Of a DNA stretch of 64,000 nt, positions 33,012-42,086 are shown piece by piece; position 1 is the first letter of the stretch; each line of letters opens with the position of its first letter. A program made the translations under genes and the position numbers. A model generated the notes under the pieces. It did not search any database. It had not been told where the DNA came from and was given only the letters and a program-made list of their open reading frames with translations. The DNA is from JAICKN01 sp036489565 (lineage in GTDB: Bacteria; Acidobacteriota; Terriglobia; Terriglobales; Acidobacteriaceae): the NCBI GenBank assembly GCA_036489565.1, contig DASXFN010000079.1, positions 1 to 64,000 on the forward strand, read 5' to 3'.

Positions 33012-33884
33012 TTAGCTCCGGGCTGCTTTCGCGGAGTGGTTATGACCGTGATTAACATTGTCCGCCAGGCCGCCGTAACGGCGTTCGCGCTTCTGGTAAT
33101 CAGCAATGCTTTCCAGCAGATGCGTGCCGCGAAACTCAGGCCACAAAGTGGACGTGACGCAAATCTCCGCATAAGCGAGTTGCCACAGGAGGAAATTGCT
33201 CAACCGCATCTCACCGCTGGTGCGGATCACCAGATCAGGATCGGGCAAATGGCTGGTATATAAATTTTGTGAGATAGCGTCTTCGTCAATTTTCACATGC
33301 TCCACGCCGCCATTGCGCGATGCGGCGTCAAGAATGGAGCGCATGGCGTCCACAATTTCTGTTCGCGCGCTGTAGTTGAGCGCCAGCGTCAGAATCATTC
33401 CCGTATTGTTCGCCGTGGCGTTGCGCGCCCAGTCCATCTTTTCCTGCACGGTCTTGGGCAACTCGTGAAAACGTCCAATATATTGCAGCCGGACATTGTT
33501 CTTGTCGAGCGTGGGAACTTCCTGCTTCAAGTAGCGGCAAAGCAAACTCATCAGGAAATTGACTTCCGCCTTGGGGCGCTTCTTCCAGTTTTCCTCGGAG
33601 AATGCGTATAGCGTGAGCGCGGGAATTCCAATGCGAGATGCGGTTTCCACCACCACCCGCACCGATGTCACGCCGGCGCGGTGCCCGGCAATGCGCGGCA
33701 AGTGGCGCTTGCGCGCCCAGCGTCCGTTGCCGTCCATGATGATGGCGATATGCTTTGGGAGCCGCGCCGGATCGAGTTCTTCGAAAATTTCGGCTTCTTT
33801 GCGATCCAGCCCGGCGGGAATTGTCGCTCGCAACGCTAACCTCTTCTGAATGTTGAAGCTAACACAGGGGGGCGGTGGATGCAA
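33012..33884 (-). CDS. uppS: Undecaprenyl diphosphate synthase (cis-prenyltransferase)
   Basis: A 290-aa enzyme that makes the C55 lipid carrier for peptidoglycan. The catalytic block HIAIIMDGNGRWARKRHLPR carries the essential Asp. YAFSEENWKKRP, LNYSARTEIVDAM and LPDPDLVIRTSGEMRLSNFLLW follow, and the substrate end is YAEICVTSTLWPEF. The start is uncertain: the frame opens at TTG 33884, and TTG 33833 is another option, giving a normal 20-residue lead before the core. It is the first gene in the envelope run; the canonical frr upstream is missing, and a dispersed repeat lies there. Confidence 0.94.
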   Translation of the reverse strand: MHPPPPCVSFNIQKRLALRATIPAGLDRKEAEIFEELDPARLPKHIAIIMDGNGRWARKRHLPRIAGHRAGVTSVRVVVETASRIGIPALTLYAFSEENWKKRPKAEVNFLMSLLCRYLKQEVPTLDKNNVRLQYIGRFHELPKTVQEKMDWARNATANNTGMILTLALNYSARTEIVDAMRSILDAASRNGGVEHVKIDEDAISQNLYTSHLPDPDLVIRTSGEMRLSNFLLWQLAYAEICVTSTLWPEFRGTHLLESIADYQKRERRYGGLADNVNHGHNHSAKAARS

Positions 33885-33923
33885 TGATGAGGGATATACG
33901 GAAAGGTGCGATCCAATTAACTA

Positions 33924-34004
33924 TTGTCATTCCGAGCGTAGCGAGGAATCTGTTGTTTTCGATTTGATAAAAGCAAATTCCTCGCCTTCGGCTCGGAATG
34001 ACAA
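33924..34004. repeat. Dispersed palindromic repeat, copy D
   Basis: An 81-base element with 13-bp perfect ends (TTGTCATTCCGAG / CTCGGAATGACAA) and inner arms GCGAGGAATC and ATTCCTCGC. It is closely related to copy A at 14798-14882. It lies between htrA and uppS (both minus strand). Confidence 0.88.
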
Positions 34005-34020
34005 ATTAATAACCTAGGTC

Positions 34021-35088
34021 TTAGTTCGTTCGTCTCGTCGGAGTGAGCTTAATCTCCAACCGCTCCGTATGCCGAAGCACGGACAGCACCGTTTGCACCC
34101 CAGCTTTTTCTTCTGTCAACAATCGATGCAAGTCGTCAATGCCCGCGACGGCGTGACCGTCCAGAGCAACGATAATGTCGCCGTCCCGAATAAAAGAACG
34201 AAGCGCGGGGCTGTTTTCTTCCACCGAAATGACCAGAACGCCGCTCTCATTCGGAAGATCATAAAAACGAATCAGCCGCCGATGCAGCGGAACAGTCTGC
34301 CCCTGAATTCCGATATAACTGCGGCGCACCACGCCATCGCGGAGCAAACTGCTAACTACAAGTTTCGCCGTGTTGATGCCGATGGCAAAGCACAATCCCT
34401 GCGCGCCCATAATGGTCGCTGTATTGACTCCGATCACTTCGCCGCCTGAAGAAACCAGTGGCCCTCCGGAGTTTCCCGGATTCAGCGAGGCATCGGTCTG
34501 GATGACGTCATCAATCAATCGTCCGGAGTAAGAGCGCAACGACCGGCCCAGCGCGCTTACCACGCCAGCTGTGACCGTGTATTGGAATCCATACGGATTG
34601 CCAATGGCGATGGCCAATTGTCCTACTCTTAGCTTTTGAGAATTTCCCAGCGGAACCGCATACAGGTTGGGAGCATCAATGCGGACGACAGCCAAGTCGG
34701 TAGCCGGATCGTCTCCAATCAAGTGTGCCGGAAGGCGGCGGCCATCGGGTAGGGAAACGTGAATCTGCTTCGCATCATGCACCACGTGACTGTTGGTAAG
34801 CACGAGCCCATCAGGAGTAAAAACAAAACCTGATCCGCCGCCATGCCGTTCCTGCTCTTCACCAGAGCGGCCTCGTGTGGCCTGCGTCACATCAATTTTG
34901 GCGACCGACGGACTTACTCGCTCAGCTGCGGAGACAACAGCGCTGGAATATGCGTCGAGCAGGAGAGCATCGTCCAAAGCAATGGACGGGGAAGGCTTGG
35001 CAATGCCATCCGAGAAATCCGCGGCGGGTACAACAGAATCTTCTTGCGCCATGCTCCTTAGATGTATACCCCGCACGATAGGATTCAT
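34021..35088 (-). CDS. HtrA/DegP-type serine protease with one PDZ domain
   Basis: A 355-aa trypsin-like protease. The catalytic triad is His101 (VLTNSHVVHDA), Asp131 (DDPATDLAVVRI) and Ser207 (NPGNSGGPLVSS). A single PDZ domain follows (GVLVISVEENSPALRSFIRDGDIIVALDGHAVAG by parts). The N-terminal 60 residues are polar with no hydrophobic signal segment, unusual for a DegP-type protein. The protein may be cytoplasmic, or the annotated start may be wrong. At 35052 an ATG has AAGGAG only one base away, too close to be used well. No operon partner is clear, since the next gene upstream on this strand starts 34 bases after its own stop. Confidence 0.9.
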   Translation of the reverse strand: MNPIVRGIHLRSMAQEDSVVPAADFSDGIAKPSPSIALDDALLLDAYSSAVVSAAERVSPSVAKIDVTQATRGRSGEEQERHGGGSGFVFTPDGLVLTNSHVVHDAKQIHVSLPDGRRLPAHLIGDDPATDLAVVRIDAPNLYAVPLGNSQKLRVGQLAIAIGNPYGFQYTVTAGVVSALGRSLRSYSGRLIDDVIQTDASLNPGNSGGPLVSSGGEVIGVNTATIMGAQGLCFAIGINTAKLVVSSLLRDGVVRRSYIGIQGQTVPLHRRLIRFYDLPNESGVLVISVEENSPALRSFIRDGDIIVALDGHAVAGIDDLHRLLTEEKAGVQTVLSVLRHTERLEIKLTPTRRTN

Positions 35089-35122
35089 GCCAGGATTCGC
35101 GCGGATTTCAAACGCAAAAGTC

Positions 35123-37549
35123 TTATTGCTCCGGCATAACGGGCAGCACAGTTGTATTAACTGTGGAAGGATCGTCGCGCAGCTTCAAGTACAACAACGT
35201 GCCATTGGGACGTGGCACGCTCAATTCTCCTTCAGCGAAGCCTAGTGCAACCGGAGTGGCATTCGTGAATTGCGCATCAGACGCGACCGAATCAATCAGG
35301 AATAGATTGCTTCCCACGAGCGAGCATTGCTTATCTGGACTATCAGGGCATCGAATTTCTTTTAGCGATGGAATACGCACGAGTGTGGCCAGCGGCTGCC
35401 ATGCGCCCACAATACCTTGCACGTCCACGGCCCGGAAGCGCAGCGGACCAAAAGCGGAAGGCCCGAAACTTTTCTGGGGATCAAATGTCGCCATCACGGT
35501 CGTGGAATCCTGCAAGATCAGATTTCCATTATCCAGGCTAAGCGCAGTATGGAAAGAGCCGTCCAGGGTGGCAACTTCAATTTTTTCCCTGCGCGGAAAT
35601 GTTTCCGGAACTTCTGTCTTCAAAAAGAACGACAATGTGCCATCTTGCGGAAGCTCGTCCTGGTTCTTCAATCGGACGGCGGAAGCCACCGGCCCCGCTT
35701 GCACCGTCTTGCTGATGAGTTTGAGCTTCGGCCGCGGGGCCTCAACTTTGGTTTTCAAATCCATCACCCGTCCGTCTTTTAATGCTACTTGTGCCACCAC
35801 GTCCTGCTCCGGCTTCAGCGCAGAGCCCTGGCCAGTCAGCCGCGCCGTCAACTCAAGTTCGTCCTGCTCGTCCGTGCGGGAAAGTCCCGCGGGAACAAAA
35901 TGGATGCCGCTCATGTCCAGGCTGGCCACCTCATCCAGGCGCGTCCCTTTCAGCGTGCCCTGCTCCTCGCCGGCGCTGATGGAAAAATCGTCGAGATGTG
36001 CCAGCTCAGAGTAAGTGTTCAGCGAAATCGCATCAGGCTTGGGCAGCCCAAATTGCTTTACCAATAGCGTCGTCGTGCCCACCGGAGCATTTTTGAGCGG
36101 AACCGCGACTTCCACTTCTGTCGGCTTGCCCGGCTTCCAGTTCGCCTTGACCGCAGGTTGCAATCCGGTCTTCAGCGAAATATCCGAAATGCAAGCAGCC
36201 GCGCTGGACTGTAAATGGATCGTATCCTCGCGTCCCACGATCAGGGCGTTCCGGTCGGCCCTGGAGATCGCCCACTCGGTCGGATGCGCCGCGCTCATCT
36301 GAAACACCGGCCCGGTGAAGGATCGAAATCCCCACGAGCCGCGAAGAGTCGCCGTCACTGTTGCGAGCAATTTGCCGCCAGGCAAATTTTCGGTCTGAAT
36401 TAGAAATCCGCCGCGTGCCGCATCGGCAATCGCGGGAAGATCAAGCTGCAGTCCATTTTTGTCTTCAATGTGAAGGACCATACCGTGGGCAAAGCTGGTG
36501 GAAAACGTCAGCGGCGCGCCTTCCACGGGAATCACGAGTCCCGGTTGTTGCAGGCAGAATATTTGATTGGCGTCCACCGTTCGGAGGGGAGGAAACTGCT
36601 CTGCCTCGACCGCTGGGAGTCCGATGACCAGCACCGACTTCGGATTATGGAAGGAAGGCGGATTGTTCAGCCGGAGGTTCAAGTCCAAATCTTTGGGCAC
36701 CGAGAGCGCCGGAATGTATTGGTATTGCGCCGTGTGGTAGCTGGCGAAGATGCGCGCTACATCCACCACCGCTCCTACGTACGGACTGTACGCGCCCCCA
36801 CCGGCGAGCCGGGTGTAAGTAAGCTGACCAATCAGGTCGGAGTTCGGGCCCGAAGTCAGTGCCGCCACCATGGATTGGCTGTGACCATCTTCCAGCACCA
36901 GTTGATTGGTGTTCTGCATCAGGCATGGGGCTTGCTGTTCGGTAGGGCGGTCAAAGCATTGCTGGTCAATTTTGATGTTCAAACTGCGCGCCAGCAGCAC
37001 GGAACGATCATGTAGCGCTTTGGGATCATATTCCGAAGTCTGTCGCACGCCCGCCAGGTAGGCATCCAGACGAGAGCGGTCGAGGCCTGCCTGGTCCAGA
37101 TCTTGCGAAGACCGCACGAATGCGCCGGGTTTGCCCTGCACCGCCGAGCGCAAAGTGCCAAAGTCGCCTCCGGTTTCAGGAGCAAGAAATAAAAGCGCTT
37201 GCTGCGCATCCAGCGGCACCGTAACCACCATGCCTTCTTCGCGCACCGACTTTTTCCATGTTTCCGCTTTAAAAAACCAATTGTCCGGCGGCGGATTGGT
37301 CGGCCCTCGCAGGAACGCGACGATCATTAAATAGTGCACGGACTGGCTGTCCGGCAGGTTGGGATGGATCCACAAGCGATCCCCAGGTTGCAGATTGGGA
37401 ACCTCCGCAATAGGCAGGCTCTTTCCGTTGCGGGTAACTTTGACTTCAACCGGAGGCCCCGCCAGATCAAACGCAGCGGTATCTGCGGAAACGAAACTTG
37501 AGCTGACACACAACAAGACGAAGCAAAACAAAGTGGCCCTGAAGCGCAT
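35123..37549 (-). CDS. Large secreted protein of unknown function
   Basis: An 808-aa protein with a signal peptide (TLFCFVLLCVSSSFVSAD) and no transmembrane segment after it. The body reads as beta-rich with many short repeats of the type PVGTTTLLVKQFG and KPTEVEVAVPLKNA, suggesting several Ig- or carboxypeptidase-like sandwich domains. Cysteines are few (about six; QQCFDRPTEQQAPC near residue 200). I could not place it in a named family. It ends 34 bases upstream of the htrA start on the same strand, so protease and this protein may be cotranscribed. Being an envelope or surface structural protein is one guess. Confidence 0.8.
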   Translation of the reverse strand: MRFRATLFCFVLLCVSSSFVSADTAAFDLAGPPVEVKVTRNGKSLPIAEVPNLQPGDRLWIHPNLPDSQSVHYLMIVAFLRGPTNPPPDNWFFKAETWKKSVREEGMVVTVPLDAQQALLFLAPETGGDFGTLRSAVQGKPGAFVRSSQDLDQAGLDRSRLDAYLAGVRQTSEYDPKALHDRSVLLARSLNIKIDQQCFDRPTEQQAPCLMQNTNQLVLEDGHSQSMVAALTSGPNSDLIGQLTYTRLAGGGAYSPYVGAVVDVARIFASYHTAQYQYIPALSVPKDLDLNLRLNNPPSFHNPKSVLVIGLPAVEAEQFPPLRTVDANQIFCLQQPGLVIPVEGAPLTFSTSFAHGMVLHIEDKNGLQLDLPAIADAARGGFLIQTENLPGGKLLATVTATLRGSWGFRSFTGPVFQMSAAHPTEWAISRADRNALIVGREDTIHLQSSAAACISDISLKTGLQPAVKANWKPGKPTEVEVAVPLKNAPVGTTTLLVKQFGLPKPDAISLNTYSELAHLDDFSISAGEEQGTLKGTRLDEVASLDMSGIHFVPAGLSRTDEQDELELTARLTGQGSALKPEQDVVAQVALKDGRVMDLKTKVEAPRPKLKLISKTVQAGPVASAVRLKNQDELPQDGTLSFFLKTEVPETFPRREKIEVATLDGSFHTALSLDNGNLILQDSTTVMATFDPQKSFGPSAFGPLRFRAVDVQGIVGAWQPLATLVRIPSLKEIRCPDSPDKQCSLVGSNLFLIDSVASDAQFTNATPVALGFAEGELSVPRPNGTLLYLKLRDDPSTVNTTVLPVMPEQ

Positions 37550-37732
37550 GCGCTTATTTTAGGAATTATCGCCGCGGATAGCTAGACCCAAAAGTACAAC
37601 GAAGCACCTATCGCGCAGGAAACCGGTTCGATTTGCCGCATAATTGAGATAAGTGGAAAGTCCCCGGCTTTACTAAATGGCTGGCGGCCATCAGAATGGT
37701 GTTTCGCAATAAAAAATAAGGAGACAGCAATT

Positions 37733-37918
37733 ATGGCAGCTACAGGAGAATTGATCCGCACCATGAATTACGTGGATGACATTACCAGCACAGTGCGACG
37801 CATTGGCGCATCCATTTACATGATGGACACGGATGAGAAAAAGAAGCTCGCCGAATATCTTCGCGGCGCCAGCACACATTTGTCCGCCATGGTGACCCAG
37901 CTCGAAAAAGGCGCGTAG
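37733..37918 (+). CDS. 61-aa conserved-looking small protein
   Basis: A 61-aa amphipathic helical protein, from MAATGELIRTMNYVDDITST to LSAMVTQLEKGA. AAGGAGA lies eight bases before the ATG, a strong ribosome site. It stands alone between divergent promoters. The length and helix pattern recall small phasin- or scaffold-like proteins, but no family is recognised. Confidence 0.75.
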   Translation: MAATGELIRTMNYVDDITSTVRRIGASIYMMDTDEKKKLAEYLRGASTHLSAMVTQLEKGA

Positions 37919-38205
37919 TTTTTGGCCGGGTATTTCCACCATCGCCGTAATCGGCGCTGGTGTTCTAGTCCACGAAAGAGGCTGGCAAGCAGCGGACGAC
38001 CAATCCTATGCTGGCTCCATCTTGTTAGATCACCTGCACAAAACGGCAATGACTAACAACCAGTTCTATTCTTTACATAGGAGTGGTGTGCTCTCCCGCG
38101 CCACTCCACGTTGTCCTGGTTCGCAGCCGCAGACCTTTGCAGACTATAATCGCGTTAGCGAGGGCTGCGCGTAAGGTTTCGTCTTAAGCCCCGTCCTTCA
38201 TTCCA

Positions 38206-39021
38206 ATGGCATTGTTTTGGTTGCGAGTTGCGCTAGGCTGCTACGCAGTAGGCTTGGTTTACATATTGGTGTCGCTCGGACGCACCAGTGAGTGGGCCAA
38301 CCGGATCGCTTTGCAAGCGGCGTATCTGGGCATGATTTTTGAGTTTGTCTCGCTCGCGGAAAACATTTTCCCCGCCCGGCAAATTACTTTGGCTGCGGAG
38401 CATAATGCCGAGCCACTGCTCGCCTTTCTTATCATGGCCATGTTCATGGTCGTGTACCTGATCTATAAAACCACCTCGCCCGGCATCATCGTTTTCCCGC
38501 TGGTGTTTCTGCTGACTTTTGTTGCTGCTACCGGAGAAGAACGATTCCTCTCCATGGTGCCGAGTACCCGCAAGGATTGGTTGATCGTCCACATCGCCCT
38601 GATTTTTTTTGGATACGCGGCGTTAATATTAAGTTTCGGAGCCAGCTTCGTGTACTTGATTCAGGAGCGCGCGCTGAAGTCGAAGCGCTCCAACGGATTG
38701 CTCTCCCGTCTGCCCGCGCTGCAAGTGCTCGATGACATCAGCTTCCGTTCGCTTGCTGTCGGCTTCCCCTGCATGACGCTGGGACTGCTTGCGGGGATCG
38801 TGGTGGCCCAGGCCACCTATGGCCGCGTGCAGTATTCCGACCCGAAAATCTTGCTCTCGATTCTGATGTGGGCCGTTTACTTGCTACTGATTTACACGCG
38901 CTGGACCGCAGGCTGGCGCGGCCGCCGCGCCGCATATTTGGCTACCGGGGCCTTTGCTACCGCCATTATCGCCTGGGCGGCGAATTACTTCAGCGCGATC
39001 CACGGATTTGTCCGGTCATGA
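38206..39021 (+). CDS. CcsA/HemX-like membrane protein of the tetrapyrrole operon
   Basis: A 271-aa integral membrane protein with about eight hydrophobic segments and the cytochrome c assembly (CcmC/CcsA/HemX) pattern, e.g. VHIALIFFGYAALILSFGAS and VGFPCMTLGLLAGIVVAQA. The heme-handling WWD motif of CcsA is not evident. In Bacillus a similar gene, hemX, precedes hemACDBL and tunes HemA level; here it is also directly before hemA, overlapping it by four bases (ATGA). That context supports a HemX-type role. Confidence 0.87.
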   Translation: MALFWLRVALGCYAVGLVYILVSLGRTSEWANRIALQAAYLGMIFEFVSLAENIFPARQITLAAEHNAEPLLAFLIMAMFMVVYLIYKTTSPGIIVFPLVFLLTFVAATGEERFLSMVPSTRKDWLIVHIALIFFGYAALILSFGASFVYLIQERALKSKRSNGLLSRLPALQVLDDISFRSLAVGFPCMTLGLLAGIVVAQATYGRVQYSDPKILLSILMWAVYLLLIYTRWTAGWRGRRAAYLATGAFATAIIAWAANYFSAIHGFVRS

Positions 39022-40322
39022 ATTTTCAGCTCATCGGCGTAAATCACGTGAGCGCGCCCGTGGAGGTGCGGGAGCGTCTGGTGGTGCCAGAATCCGAAAT
39101 TCCCAACGCGTTGAGGAGACTGTCGCAGCATCCCGGCGTGGAAGAGGCGATGATCCTCTCCACCTGCAACCGCGTAGAAATCCTGACGCGCACCAGCAAC
39201 GGTGCGGTAAATCTGCGCGCATTTTTGCAGGATTATTTCCCCATCAATCTGGCCGAGTATGACAAGCATCTTTACGAACTGCGCGAGCAGGAGGCCGTGC
39301 GGCACCTGTTCCGTGTAGCTTCCAGCCTCGATTCGATGATCGTCGGTGAGCCACAAATCCTCGGCCAGGTGAAAGAAGCCTACGCCTCGGCGCGTGCGTT
39401 GGGCGCGGTGCACTCTCAGTTAGATCAGCTCCTGACGCGGGCCTTTGCCGTGGCCAAGCGTGTGCGCACCGAGACCGCGATTGGCTCTTCCGCCGTTTCG
39501 GTAGCTTCGGTGGCCGTGGAGCTGGCGAAAAAGATCTTTGGCTCTCTGCATGGCAAGCATGTGTATTTGGTCGGTGCGGGAAAAATGAGCGAACTCGCGG
39601 CGAGGCATCTGCTGGCCAATGGTGCGGTTTCTATTTTCGTTGCCAACCGCACATACGACCGCGCTGTGCAGCTAGCGGGAAAGTTTCATGGTGAAGCTAT
39701 CCAGTTCTCCCAGCTTTACGACACCTGTGACCGCGCCGATATTGTCATCACCTCCACCGGAGCCCCGCATGCCATCTTTCGCCGCGAACACGGAGAGCTT
39801 TTCCTCAGCCGCCGTAAGAATCGCCCAATGTTCTTCATTGATATTGCGGTGCCGCGAAATGTTGACCCCGAACTTAATAAGCTCGACGGAATTTTCGTTT
39901 ACGACATTGACGATCTGCAGCAGGCGGTTGTCTCTCACGTTGCCGACCGCACGAAAGAAGCAGAACGCGCCGAGGCGATTATTGACGTCGAAGTCCAGCG
40001 CTTCCAGGAACGCCTGCAAACGCTGAACGTCGTACCTACAATCGTTTCCTTGCAGGACCATCTGGAAACCATTCGCCAGGCGGAAATTGACCGCGTGCGT
40101 GGACGTCTCGGCCCGTTGACGCCCGATCAGGAGATGGTCATCGAGTCGCTAACCAAAGGGATTGTGAACAAGATCATGCACACGCCCATCCACACGTTGA
40201 AGACCGCCGCCCGCGAATCAGAGGCCACTACGGTGATCGATGTGGTGAAGCGGCTCTTCAATCTGGAAGCGAGAAAAGCGAAATCCGGCGGCGATTCCGG
40301 CGGCCCGGGGAGCAAAGACTAG
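39018..40322 (+). CDS. hemA: Glutamyl-tRNA reductase
   Basis: A 434-aa NADPH enzyme reducing glutamyl-tRNA to glutamate-1-semialdehyde, the first step of the C5 tetrapyrrole pathway. Catalytic Cys sits in ILSTCNRVEIL. The substrate block GEPQILGQVKEAYASA and the Rossmann site YLVGAGKMSELAARHL are present. The C-terminal dimerisation helix includes HTPIHTLKTAARE. ATG 39018 overlaps the hemX stop. The frame is open for 50 codons before, but the product then would not match. Confidence 0.96.
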   Translation: MNFQLIGVNHVSAPVEVRERLVVPESEIPNALRRLSQHPGVEEAMILSTCNRVEILTRTSNGAVNLRAFLQDYFPINLAEYDKHLYELREQEAVRHLFRVASSLDSMIVGEPQILGQVKEAYASARALGAVHSQLDQLLTRAFAVAKRVRTETAIGSSAVSVASVAVELAKKIFGSLHGKHVYLVGAGKMSELAARHLLANGAVSIFVANRTYDRAVQLAGKFHGEAIQFSQLYDTCDRADIVITSTGAPHAIFRREHGELFLSRRKNRPMFFIDIAVPRNVDPELNKLDGIFVYDIDDLQQAVVSHVADRTKEAERAEAIIDVEVQRFQERLQTLNVVPTIVSLQDHLETIRQAEIDRVRGRLGPLTPDQEMVIESLTKGIVNKIMHTPIHTLKTAARESEATTVIDVVKRLFNLEARKAKSGGDSGGPGSKD

Positions 40323-41258
40323 ATGGCTCTTCTGCGGATCGGCTCGCGCGGCTCGCAACTCGCGCTGTGGCAGGCGAACCATGTTGCGGCATTACTCCGC
40401 TCCCGCGGGCATGACATTGAAATTGAAATCATTCACACCACCGGAGACAAAATTCTTGACGTTGCCCTGTCTAAGGTTGGCGCCAAGGGTATGTTCACAA
40501 AAGAAATCGAAGACGCGCTCGCGGATAATCGTGTGGATCTCGCCGTCCACAGCTTGAAAGACTTGCCCACCGAAATCTCTCCGGGATTTGAACTCGCGGC
40601 AATTTTGCCCCGCGAGGATCCCCGCGACGTATTTTGCTCCCAGAAATTTAATAGTATTGAAGCTCTGCCCCAGGGCGCGCGAGTGGGCACCAGCAGCCTG
40701 CGCCGGCAGGCGCAGTTGAAGGCGATCAGGGCTGACTTAACAATTTATCCTTTGCGCGGCAACGTGGATACGCGTCTGCGAAAGCTGGATGCTGGCGAGT
40801 ATGACGCGATCATCCTGGCGGCGGCCGGGCTTAACCGGCTCCAAAAAACAAACCTTGTGCGGCAGATAATTCCCGTGGATATCATGTGTCCTGCGGCCGG
40901 CCAGGGTGCGCTCGCCATCGAAGTCCGCGCCGCAGATGGGAAGACGCTCGACCTGATAAAAGTACTGGACGACCGCTCCGCGCGGCTCACAACCACCTGC
41001 GAGCGGGCTTTGCTCAATCGCATGGAGGGCGGCTGCCAGGTCCCGATTGGAGCTTCCGCCGAATTGCTCGATAGAGAATTGCGCCTGCACGCGGTCGTGG
41101 CCGACCCTGATGGCGGAATAGTACTTCGCGAAGTGCGACAGGGAAGTGATCCCGTAGCGCTGGGAAACTCCGTGGCGGATGCGCTGCTGCAGCGAGGCGG
41201 CGATGCTATTTTGCGGAAGGTGTATGGGAGGGAAGCAGTCGTTCCTCAGCAGCCGTAG
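40323..41258 (+). CDS. hemC: Porphobilinogen deaminase (hydroxymethylbilane synthase)
   Basis: A 311-aa enzyme polymerising four porphobilinogens. N-terminal LRIGSRGSQLALWQANHV, HSLKDLPTE, GTSSLRRQAQLK and RGNVDTRLRKLD are the standard blocks. The Cys that binds the dipyrromethane cofactor is in MEGGCQVPIGA. The ATG follows the hemA stop directly. The enzyme's product goes to HemD, encoded next. Confidence 0.96.
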   Translation: MALLRIGSRGSQLALWQANHVAALLRSRGHDIEIEIIHTTGDKILDVALSKVGAKGMFTKEIEDALADNRVDLAVHSLKDLPTEISPGFELAAILPREDPRDVFCSQKFNSIEALPQGARVGTSSLRRQAQLKAIRADLTIYPLRGNVDTRLRKLDAGEYDAIILAAAGLNRLQKTNLVRQIIPVDIMCPAAGQGALAIEVRAADGKTLDLIKVLDDRSARLTTTCERALLNRMEGGCQVPIGASAELLDRELRLHAVVADPDGGIVLREVRQGSDPVALGNSVADALLQRGGDAILRKVYGREAVVPQQP

Positions 41259-41273
41259 CTTTTAAATTTTTCC

Positions 41274-42086
41274 ATGCCCGTAAAAAATCAATTACAAAAC
41301 GTCCGTGTGCTGGTCGGACGCGCCCGACATCAGGCCAGCGCTCTCTCCGCGGAACTACGCGTGCACGGCGCAAAAGTCGTAGAAATTCCCTTCATTGAAA
41401 TTCGCAAACCCCGCTCCTATCGAACGCTCGATACCGCATTGCTCAATCTCAGAAACTATGACTGGATCATTCTTACCAGCGTGAACGGCGTCAACGCATT
41501 TTGGACGCGCTTGCAAGAATTAGGCCTGAGTGAAAAATCGCTGCAGCATTCGAAAATCGCCGCCATCGGTCCTTCCACTAAAAATGCCGTGGAGGATCAG
41601 GGTATTCGCGTCAATGTCATGCCCCGCGAATATGTGGCTGAGATGGTAGTCAAGGCCTTGCAAAATAAAGTGTCAGGGAAGCGCGTACTTCTGGCGCGAG
41701 CAAAAGTTGCGCGCGATGTGATCCCAAACGAACTGCGAAAGGCGGGAGCGGTTGTGGATGTCGTCGAAGCTTACGAGACGGTCGTGCCGCCGGGTTCAAG
41801 TAAACGCCTGCGCGCTTTGCTTGCCAATCCCAGACGACGTCCCCACGTGATTACTTTCACCAGTTCGTCCACGGTGAAAAACTTCTTCGCGTTAATAGAA
41901 AAAAAGACCGGGGTAAAGTCCAAACGGAATATGCAACTCGAAGGAATTAACTTTGCATCCATCGGTCCGATTACTTCGGAGACGCTCCAGCAGATGGGAT
42001 TCGACGTTCACATCGAGGCAAATAAATACACCATTCCCGGACTAGTTCAGGCAATTTTGAGGGCGAAAGACCGCATCCCGAAGTAG
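41274..42086 (+). CDS. hemD: Uroporphyrinogen-III synthase
   Basis: A 270-aa HemD, the enzyme that closes and inverts ring D to give uroporphyrinogen III, the branch point for heme, siroheme and corrinoids. The family is poorly conserved, but VRVLVGRARHQASALSAELR, WIILTSVNGVNAFWTRL and HVITFTSSSTVKNFF match well and the position after hemC is the usual one. The stop at 42086 abuts the convergent cca stop. The corrinoid genes at 5-19 kb lack the early cobalamin pathway, so this output may not serve de novo B12. Confidence 0.93.
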   Translation: MPVKNQLQNVRVLVGRARHQASALSAELRVHGAKVVEIPFIEIRKPRSYRTLDTALLNLRNYDWIILTSVNGVNAFWTRLQELGLSEKSLQHSKIAAIGPSTKNAVEDQGIRVNVMPREYVAEMVVKALQNKVSGKRVLLARAKVARDVIPNELRKAGAVVDVVEAYETVVPPGSSKRLRALLANPRRRPHVITFTSSSTVKNFFALIEKKTGVKSKRNMQLEGINFASIGPITSETLQQMGFDVHIEANKYTIPGLVQAILRAKDRIPK

